A stretch of 41,507 nt of DNA from assembly GCA_029907705.1 (NCBI GenBank), contig JARYLJ010000017.1:1-41507 (forward strand), read 5' to 3'. The notes under the pieces were generated by a model. The model was not told the DNA's origin, did no database searches, and saw only the letters and a list, made by a program, of their open reading frames with translations. Of the stretch, positions 35,890 to 41,507 are shown piece after piece (positions within the stretch are counted from its first letter, which is position 1; each line of letters begins with the position of its first letter). A program made the translations under genes and the position numbers. The DNA comes from Methanomicrobiales archaeon. Its GTDB lineage: Archaea; Halobacteriota; Methanomicrobia; Methanomicrobiales; JACTUA01.

Positions 35890-36843
35890 ATGGCGAAGGT
35901 TGCGATTTTTGGTGCAACAGGAAGACTGGGTTCATACACAGTCCATGCAGTATCCCATATCCCGCATGTGAGTGAGATACTCATCCTGGGGCGGAAGGGA
36001 AGAGAGGATTATCTGGAGGGCCTCGCGAGGGATTATATCGAGTCGTTCGCGGCACGCGGCATCGATACCACCATCGACTGGAGCACGGATCTGGAGGCGG
36101 CTGAACGGTCGGCTGTTGTCGTATGCACAGCGGGAAATCCGAGGACACCGGATCGTACACGTCTGGAGCTGGCATACGAGAATGCGATGGTCGTCGCACC
36201 GTTTGCCAGACAACTTCTCGAAATCGCGCCACGCTCGATCCTCCTCATGGTGACGAACCCCGTGGACGTGATGACGTCGGTTGCACTGCATTATTCGGGT
36301 TTCAGGATGGAGCGGATCTTCGGTCTGGGCACGCATCTGGACTCGATGCGGCTGAAGGCGCTGATCGCCGAGAAGCTGAATGTCCATGTGAGCGAGGTGC
36401 ACACCCGTATCATCGGCGAACACGGAGACAGCATGGTCCCGCTCTGGTCCGCCACCTCGATAGGCGGAATACCCATAAAAAACCTCGAACTTGCGAGCAG
36501 GCTCGATCTCCCGCGGCTCGTGGAGCAGGTGAAGATCTCCGGTGAAGTGATCATCCGGAAGAAGGGCTCGACCGTATACGGCCCCGGAGAGGCGATTGCC
36601 ACACTGGTGAGGACCGTCCTCGCCAACGAGAACCGGATTCTGACAGTGACGAGCCATGCGGACGGAGAGATCCACGGTATCGGGGATGTATGCATCGGCA
36701 TTCCGGCGAGGATCAACAGAAAGGGCATATATCCCGTCTCCATTCATCTGGAAGAGCAGGAGATGGAGGCCTTCACGGAGTCGGCCAATAAAATCAGGGC
36801 CTGCACGAGGCAGGTGATGGAGAGGCTGGGTGCCCGGAAATAA
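35890..36843 (+). CDS. mdh: Malate dehydrogenase (LDH/MDH superfamily)
   Basis: The enzyme interconverts malate and oxaloacetate with NAD(P)H. The 317-residue protein has the dinucleotide motif GATGRLG near its N-terminus, NPVDVMT, and the catalytic IIGEHGDSMVPLWS. Arginine in AGNPRTPDRTR, where lactate dehydrogenases have glutamine, points to malate. The ATG at 35890 (MAKVAIFGATG) matches the family; it is only about 12 bases past the SRP RNA, without a clear SD. In methanogens it serves the reductive partial TCA route to 2-oxoglutarate. Confidence 0.9.
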   Translation: MAKVAIFGATGRLGSYTVHAVSHIPHVSEILILGRKGREDYLEGLARDYIESFAARGIDTTIDWSTDLEAAERSAVVVCTAGNPRTPDRTRLELAYENAMVVAPFARQLLEIAPRSILLMVTNPVDVMTSVALHYSGFRMERIFGLGTHLDSMRLKALIAEKLNVHVSEVHTRIIGEHGDSMVPLWSATSIGGIPIKNLELASRLDLPRLVEQVKISGEVIIRKKGSTVYGPGEAIATLVRTVLANENRILTVTSHADGEIHGIGDVCIGIPARINRKGIYPVSIHLEEQEMEAFTESANKIRACTRQVMERLGARK

Positions 36844-37384
36844 CGATTCTTCAATCGCGTAATGTTGTATTTATTTTATCCATCCTGATCGCTCATAGTC
36901 ATCCGAGCTCGTTTTGCAAGTACTCTCGAAATACCATCGCCTGCAATGTGCAAACAGACTGAAACGAACGATCCTCCTATGGCAGAAGAGAGATGACCCA
37001 TCCATGGCGGTGGCTTTGAAGGCGGGTCTCCAAGACATCATCTCATGGGATACCGATAAAAAGTTCCACTTTACCATTTCGCACATGTGGATAGGCATGA
37101 AGCGTTCACCAGCATACCATCTCTCTCGCACAATCGCCGCCGGCGCATCCTTCGGGAGTTTTCAGGGGGCATCGGACGCCGGACCAACCTCTTAATAATG
37201 ATTCGGTTCATCAATTCCCCTCGTGCATGATGGCCACAGCGGAAAAAAGCATCCATCCATACCTGCTCGCCCATTCGCCCTTCTACTTATCTGACGGTAA
37301 CATGAAGGAGCTGAATGGTGATCAGGATTTACCCGAAGGATGAACCGTATATTCAGATCCCGTTGAAATATTGTCAGAGAGCGT
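36844..37384. other. Convergent gap between mdh and aEF1-beta
   Basis: About 540 bases with no recognisable gene. Frames of 80-90 codons on both strands have no SD, no domain and unusual composition. A T-rich TTGTATTTATTTTATCC at 36865-36881 may end mdh transcription. Confidence 0.4.
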
Positions 37385-37645
37385 TCAGAGCAGACGGTCC
37401 AGATCGATGATCTCCACGCTCGCCACATCCTTTACAGAGGCGATGCTCCCCTCGATCGCGTCTGTTCCGCCCTCTTCATCGCCGACCACGACAGCCAGCT
37501 TGATCGCCTTCAGGCCGAACGCAATTGGCTCTTCCGCCACATCCCTGATCTGCGGTACTCTCCTCCTGAGCTCTGCTGTCAGGCCCTTCAGATCCACATC
37601 CACGGAAGCGGGCATCACACGCATAATGGCGAGGACCTTTCCCAT
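37385..37645 (-). CDS. Elongation factor 1-beta (aEF1B)
   Basis: aEF1-beta exchanges GDP for GTP on elongation factor 1 alpha. The 86-residue protein starts MGKVLAIMRVMPASVDVDL and has the archaeal core EPIAFGLKAIKLAVVVGDEEGG. It starts two bases after the Zn-ribbon gene stop, an arrangement common in archaea. Confidence 0.94.
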   Translation of the reverse strand: MGKVLAIMRVMPASVDVDLKGLTAELRRRVPQIRDVAEEPIAFGLKAIKLAVVVGDEEGGTDAIEGSIASVKDVASVEIIDLDRLL

Positions 37646-37647
37646 CT

Positions 37648-37809
37648 TCAGGGCCCCCGGAAACTGCATTTACGGCAGACATAGGGGACACTCTGCTGCC
37701 GGCATCTCACGCACCGGCACAGGGGTTCTCCGCATTCCGGGCATCCGAATTCCACTGCCCCCTTCTCCACAGCCGGTGCACCGCACGAAGAGCACTTCAT
37801 CATACTCAT
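37648..37809 (-). CDS. Small zinc-ribbon protein
   Basis: The 53-residue protein is almost entirely zinc-binding: CSSCGAP, CPECGEPLCRC, VRCRQQ and CRKCSFRGP provide four CXXC-like pairs. It resembles the small archaeal Zn-ribbon proteins of the HVO_2753 type encoded before aEF1-beta, which are suggested to bind RNA. The ATG at 37809 has GAGGG at good distance; ATGs at 37803 and 37800 are alternatives. It is co-transcribed with aEF1-beta and probably mfnE. Confidence 0.88.
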   Translation of the reverse strand: MSMMKCSSCGAPAVEKGAVEFGCPECGEPLCRCVRCRQQSVPYVCRKCSFRGP

Positions 37810-37857
37810 TTTTACCCTCGATCCTGATGATATCCTATTACCTTGCTCTCGGATCAA

Positions 37858-38448
37858 TTAAAATCTTGTATCCAGCCTCGTGCATGGAACGGGAATGCCT
37901 GCGAAAAAACCCTCCAGCCTACCCTCCTCGCGTCCATTCAGAATGGTCGCCCTGATACCGTGCGCCAGCACGTAGGAGACGAAGATCGGATCCACCTCGG
38001 GGGTTTCGATCGGCCCCTGAACATTCGTAAGGAGATCCCCATCCCTCGTGAGGCCATCGACAGATTTCAGGACGAGGAGTTCCAGGCCGAGTGTACCTGC
38101 CACCCATGCGGAGATCGTGTCGGAGGTGACACTCCATGAGTGAGGAAGCGGGTCCATCTCTCTCATCAGCCGGTACGGAAGCAGTACGCTCGTCCCCCGC
38201 GGTATGATCAGCGCTTCAGCGATCGGAACCCCGAAGGAGGCAATGTACCAGCCGTACTGCTCCATAGCCGCCACCGCCATCCAGTGTGCCTCCTCTTCGC
38301 GCGGCGCCAGTTTCCTCACCGTATTGGCGAAGGGCCCGCCCCCCGGCACGATAAGTGATGGATGCCTCTCATCGCGCAGGATCTCCAGTATTCTGGGAAG
38401 GCAGTCGATCAGGCTTCCCCCCACCTTCACGACGACAGGGCCCCTCAT
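37858..38448 (-). CDS. mfnE: Methanofuran biosynthesis kinase MfnE, amino acid kinase family
   Basis: MfnE phosphorylates 5-(aminomethyl)-3-furanmethanol phosphate to the diphosphate in methanofuran synthesis. The 196-residue protein is a short amino-acid-kinase fold: VVVKVGGSLID at the N-terminus, LIVPGGGPFAN, the VTSDTISAWVAGTLG nucleotide-site segment and LLVLKSVDGL. Size and fold match MfnE rather than the longer aspartate or glutamate kinases. It heads the mfnE-Zn-ribbon-aEF1-beta gene row. Confidence 0.85.
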   Translation of the reverse strand: MRGPVVVKVGGSLIDCLPRILEILRDERHPSLIVPGGGPFANTVRKLAPREEEAHWMAVAAMEQYGWYIASFGVPIAEALIIPRGTSVLLPYRLMREMDPLPHSWSVTSDTISAWVAGTLGLELLVLKSVDGLTRDGDLLTNVQGPIETPEVDPIFVSYVLAHGIRATILNGREEGRLEGFFAGIPVPCTRLDTRF

Positions 38449-38470
38449 CTCTCATGAATCGGGCTGCCGG

Positions 38471-38482
38471 CTTATAAAAAGG
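38471..38482. promoter_or_regulatory. Shared TATA element between mfnE and the phospholipase-D gene
   Basis: CTTATAAAAAGG lies in the 54-base divergent gap, 27 bases from the mfnE ATG and about 28 from the phospholipase-D ATG. It reads as a TATA box on both strands (CCTTTTTATAAG). Confidence 0.55.
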
Positions 38483-38502
38483 ATGAGGGTGAAACTGATA
38501 CG

Positions 38503-40167
38503 ATGCGCCGGTGTGCACCGCTCATCCTCATCGCCCTCCTTCTCGCTGGGGAGGCCATGGCATGGCAGATCGTGGAGTTCTGTCCCGATACGTATCTTCC
38601 GAACGACGCGGACGAGTACATCGTGCTCGAAGGTAACGGCACCCTCGATGGATACTTCATCTCCGACGGGGAGGGCAGTGTCAGGTTTCCCGGCAGCACA
38701 CGTGCGGATGGCAGGATCGTTGTTGCGCGCGAGGGTGATGCCTTCTGCAGAACCCATAGCAATCCTCCTGATTTCGAGCTCTTCAACACGAGAAGCGAAA
38801 TACCGGATGCGATAAGGGTGGGCAGATTCCAGCTGGCGAACACTGCAGACGAACTGATCCTCTATCAGGGGGCCACGGTATTACAGAAGGTCTCATGGCC
38901 CGCTGATCTGCGGGCGAGGGAGGGTCAGGTTCATTATTTTGAAAACGGGATCTGGGACCCCCGCCCACTCTTCCTCGGCCAGACGAGACTGGAACCATTT
39001 TCAGTAAGCAACGTGACACTGGTGGCATTCGTCTCACCCGACTCTGCATATCCAGCGTTCGCTCAGGCCATTGGAGGCGCAAAGCGGGAGATACTGGTGA
39101 ACGTCTATCTGTTCACGAATGGCAGGCAGGCAGAAGAGCTGACTGTCGCCGCCGGTCGAGGGGTTCAGGTCAGGGTCTTGATCGAGGGAGGACCTGTCGG
39201 TGGCATACCTGCAGAGGGATCGATCACCGCAGGTCTTCTGATGAGGAGCGATATCCCCGTCCTCCAGATGAAGAAGGCAGGGGATACGAGAAAGCGGTAC
39301 CGTTTTAATCATGCGAAGTACATGGTCATCGACCGGGAAGCGGTTTTCATCACGAGCGAAAACTTCGATCCGAACGGTTTTCCTCGCGAGGGCGAGAGGG
39401 GGAATCGCGGGTGGGGGGTATATATTCGATCTCCCGAAATGGCCGGTTATTTTGCAGATCTCTTCCTGGCGGACAGCATGGGTTACGATATCTCGCCTGC
39501 GGAGCCGATCGATGGAGAGATACCGTACTTCAAGGATACGCCTTATACACCGGAATTTCCCGCGATATCGTTCACAGGCGCAAATATCACCGCGGTCATC
39601 TCACCTGACACGAGCCGCCTGATCAACGACCTCCTCGAGGATGCGACATCCTCCATCGAGATCGAGCAGGCATATATCCAGAACTGGTCGGGAAACTCGC
39701 CGAACCCGTATCTGGAGGCGGCACTGAATGCAGCGAGGAGAGGGGTGCGGGTGCGGATCCTTCTGGATTCCTACTGGTTCAATACAGAAGGCGAGATGGA
39801 CAATGACGAAATGGTCCCTTTTCTCAGGAGGGTGGCGAGGGGTGAGGATCTCCCGCTCGAGGCGAGGCTCGCATCGCTCTCCAGCTCCGGCATAGAGAAG
39901 ATACACAACAAGGGAGTGATCGTGGACGGTCGCCGTGTGCTCATCTCCTCGATAAACTGGAACGAGAATTCGCCCCTGTACAACCGCGAGGCAGGGGTGA
40001 TCATCGAATCACCAGAGGTCGCGCGGTATTTCCTCGGTGTCTTCGAGGACGACTGGAGGGCTGCTGAGTCCGATAAAGCGAAGGGGCCCGATATGCTGAA
40101 GATCGGGGTGGCCGCCGCGGTGGTCTTCCTCCTCCTCCTTCAATATCTGGTGAATCGTCGTCGGTGA
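38503..40167 (+). CDS. Membrane-anchored phospholipase D-like protein with N-terminal lamin-tail-like domain
   Basis: Residues 1-20 form a signal peptide (LILIALLLAGEAMA). Residues about 21-145 resemble a lamin-tail (LTD) beta-sandwich: ADEYIVLEGNGT, LDGYFISDGEG, ADELILYQG. Two PLD domains follow, each with an HKD motif: H270-X-K272-X4-D277 in NHAKYMVID and H468-X-K470-X4-D475 in IHNKGVIVD, so a complete two-motif active site is present. A C-terminal transmembrane helix (VAAAVVFLLLLQYLV) ends in RRR, which places the enzyme outside the cell. It may cleave DNA or phosphodiester lipids; the substrate is unknown. The start fits a near-leaderless mRNA from the shared TATA; GAGGGTGA at 38485-38492 could act as SD instead. 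Confidence 0.88.
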   Translation: MRRCAPLILIALLLAGEAMAWQIVEFCPDTYLPNDADEYIVLEGNGTLDGYFISDGEGSVRFPGSTRADGRIVVAREGDAFCRTHSNPPDFELFNTRSEIPDAIRVGRFQLANTADELILYQGATVLQKVSWPADLRAREGQVHYFENGIWDPRPLFLGQTRLEPFSVSNVTLVAFVSPDSAYPAFAQAIGGAKREILVNVYLFTNGRQAEELTVAAGRGVQVRVLIEGGPVGGIPAEGSITAGLLMRSDIPVLQMKKAGDTRKRYRFNHAKYMVIDREAVFITSENFDPNGFPREGERGNRGWGVYIRSPEMAGYFADLFLADSMGYDISPAEPIDGEIPYFKDTPYTPEFPAISFTGANITAVISPDTSRLINDLLEDATSSIEIEQAYIQNWSGNSPNPYLEAALNAARRGVRVRILLDSYWFNTEGEMDNDEMVPFLRRVARGEDLPLEARLASLSSSGIEKIHNKGVIVDGRRVLISSINWNENSPLYNREAGVIIESPEVARYFLGVFEDDWRAAESDKAKGPDMLKIGVAAAVVFLLLLQYLVNRRR

Positions 40168-40265
40168 GAGTGGAGAAGACCTTTCGTGCATTCGACAGAT
40201 CCCGCCTCACCGCGATGTACGAGCGCAGGAACGATGATATAAAAAGAATTATTCTTTCCGATTAA
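40164..40265 (+). CDS. Small frame coupled to the phospholipase-D gene
   Basis: A GTG overlaps the phospholipase-D stop as GTGA and opens a 33-residue frame rich in charged residues (VRVEKTFRAFDRSRLTAM at its start, ending in IILSD). It ends 9 bases before the ABC-2-like fragment. The geometry resembles coupled operon genes of this genome, but no family is recognised and the length allows chance. It may be a small protein or a gene remnant. Confidence 0.35.
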   Translation: MRVEKTFRAFDRSRLTAMYERRNDDIKRIILSD

Positions 40266-40274
40266 TCCGAGACA

Positions 40275-40412
40275 ATGAATATCGGGGGGGGCTTTTCGAT
40301 CTTCCAGAGGGAAATCAGGAATTACTTCAACAAAACCATCTGGCCAGACGATATACTAGATTGCGATGGGGTTCTCTCTGCTGAAACGCGGGACTTCACC
40401 ATCCCTCATTGA
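40275..40412 (+). pseudogene. Truncated ABC-2-type permease-like N-terminus
   Basis: The 45-residue frame begins MNIGGGFSIFQREIRNYF and continues NKTIW. This resembles the start of ABC-2 permeases, which commonly read like IFxREIxxYFNSPIAY before the first membrane helix. Here the similarity stops after about 23 residues and the hydrophobic helix is absent; the frame closes at TGA. No ATPase gene is near. The best reading is the 5' remnant of a deleted permease gene; a genuine small protein or chance is possible. Confidence 0.4.
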
Positions 40413-40834
40413 ATGGTGTATCTCCAAAGTCAGTATCTGGAGACAGTCCCATCATGATGCAGTAAAATCCGGATTCATGTCTCCTCGAATGGGAGGGCGT
40501 ACAGGATCCTTCCGCCGGAATATGTACCCCTGATTCACTCTAGAATTCACCATGCGCCTTGAATTGCAGGAAATCGATGAATATGATGACATTTTAAATT
40601 AAAGAAGGATAATTTTTCAAATGATAAAACGAGGAGGCGGTCTCTCGAATACGCGAGAGTTTCATCATGTCATGAATTTTTCCTGTACTTTCGGCACGCG
40701 ATGGGGAACCGCGATGTATTATCAGATACAGTCGTCATTCTGTCGGCGCAGATCACCTCTCAACATCATAGGCCTCTGTGAACCGGAACGGTTAATACCA
40801 AAGGAATTCAATTTTCTATCCGCCTCTGGCATCT
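40413..40834. other. Gap before tRNA-Val
   Basis: About 420 bases with no certain gene. A 97-codon frame from 40621 runs through the tRNA and is rejected. A hairpin CTCTCG/CGAGAG lies near 40642-40659. A 33-codon minus-strand frame (about 40449-40550) was seen without recognisable similarity. Confidence 0.4.
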
Positions 40835-40908
40835 GGGCTCGTGGTCTAGTTGGCTATGACGTCGCCTTGACACGGCGGAGATCTCGTGTTCGAATCACGA
40901 CGAGCCCA
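40835..40908 (+). tRNA. tRNA-Val (GAC)
   Basis: Acceptor GGGCTCG pairs with CGAGCCC, the anticodon stem TCGCC/GGCGG holds loop TTGACAC with anticodon GAC, the T-arm is TCGTG-TTCGAAT-CACGA and the discriminator is A. CCA is not encoded and no intron is present. Confidence 0.93.
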
Positions 40909-41507
40909 TCCTGAATCCCCGCAATAGCATTATCGCCCTCGTAAAAAACCCCTTCGCGTTCCAATAATGGTCTTTTCCATCGTCTGATTCTCAATCGGGC
41001 CATGATGATCCGCTCTGTCCGGAGCGCCTGCCATCGATAGTTCTGCAATTAATATCTGATATCCTGAAAAGCGGTCTCAGATTCATAAATAACCGAATTT
41101 CCATAATATCCAGATGTGAAGATGGCACGCTTCTTTCTTCGAAATATCTTTTCATGTTGCCAATCCGGGAGACGATAGGACAATTTTTTTTCGGAGTCAT
41201 TTCATTCATCATATTCATAAAAAATTTCCAGCGCATCATCGTAATTTGAATAATCCATGTCTCATGCAACTTCTCAGTTTTCAAAAAATATTTCCCTCGA
41301 CATGCATCAGTGACAGAATATTCCATGAGACTCTGATCCATTGTGCATGCCGCTGATACTTTTACGATCGAATGGTCCCGCGATATTCCCTTCGATGAAG
41401 GAAAACGTGATCTCGACGTATCTACTCCAGTAAAGAGTTTTCCATCGGGGAACCGAAATGGGTCCAGATGGAACCTGCCAACGTTCCATCCCTTTTCCCA
41501 CGAGGCA
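40909..41507. other. AT-rich right edge without a certain gene
   Basis: About 600 bases with low GC compared with the rest of the window. The only sizeable frame is on the minus strand (41341-40991, 116 codons), rich in Met, Ile and Lys. It has no SD and no family I recognise, so it is not called as a gene. Confidence 0.4.

Noticed and set aside
36871-37195. Frames of 86 and 93 codons in the mdh-aEF1-beta gap
   Set aside because: They overlap each other on opposite strands, have no start signal and match nothing.
40621-40914. 97-codon frame before tRNA-Val
   Set aside because: Its 3' part runs through the tRNA-Val gene, so it is unlikely to be coding.

Overview
The window is archaeal and comes from a methanogen, most likely of the Methanomicrobiales/Methanomicrobia. 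The support is direct: a complete F420-reducing hydrogenase operon (frhADGB), O-phosphoseryl-tRNA synthetase (SepRS), the methanofuran kinase MfnE, the methanopterin enzyme MptA, archaeosine-precursor genes (queDEC), archaeal aRF1, S12-S7-EF2, RpoL, TRAM-fused aIF2-beta and an archaeal SRP RNA. Coding regions are GC-rich with mostly G/C third positions. Several intergenic gaps are long and some are AT-rich.

Layout. 300-3134 (+): a stand-alone anaerobic CO dehydrogenase (cooS) with its nickel chaperone (cooC), followed by a gap that may hold a decayed third gene. 9112-3711 (-): an overlapping translation cluster aRF1-argS-taw1-sepS. 11397-9189 (-): queD-queE-queC plus a Nudix hydrolase, all overlapping. 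11558-14829 (+): the str operon rps12-rps7-EF2 with a clear TATA promoter. 15797-18510 (+): a DUF2124 protein and a HerA/FtsK-type ATPase with a large unassigned N-terminus. 22566-18921 (-): frhA-frhD-frhG-frhB. 24282-25368: divergent mptA and ilvC. 28106-26034 (-): purL, divergent from aIF2-beta (28190-28801). 33282-28892 (-): Xaa-Pro-type peptidase, methionine aminopeptidase, AAA ATPase, metallo-beta-lactamase hydrolase and rpoL. 33344-33933 (+): a small membrane protein and a winged-helix protein, then tRNA-Asn, an AT-rich islet, a CAU-anticodon tRNA, a zinc-ribbon methyltransferase-like protein, SRP RNA and malate dehydrogenase. 38448-37385 (-): mfnE, a Zn-ribbon protein and aEF1-beta, divergent from a membrane-anchored LTD/phospholipase-D protein (38503-40167). 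tRNA-Val and an AT-rich gene-poor stretch close the window.

How the genes work together. FrhADGB oxidises H2 and reduces F420; MptA and MfnE supply C1-carrier cofactors for the same metabolism. CooS-CooC would add CO oxidation/CO2 reduction, but no electron-transfer partner lies beside it. Most remaining genes serve translation and its quality control: SepRS for the indirect Cys-tRNA route, ArgRS, Taw1 for wyosine, QueCDE for archaeosine, ribosomal proteins, EF2, aEF1-beta, aIF2-beta, aRF1, MetAP and SRP RNA.

I see no CRISPR array, insertion sequence, prophage or replication origin. The less explained items are a possible decayed operon tail behind the phospholipase-D gene that includes an ABC-2-permease-like N-terminus, the frhD/frhG coding overlap, the HerA-like ATPase, the AAA-ATPase/MBL-hydrolase pair, and compact divergent promoters that appear to share one TATA element.
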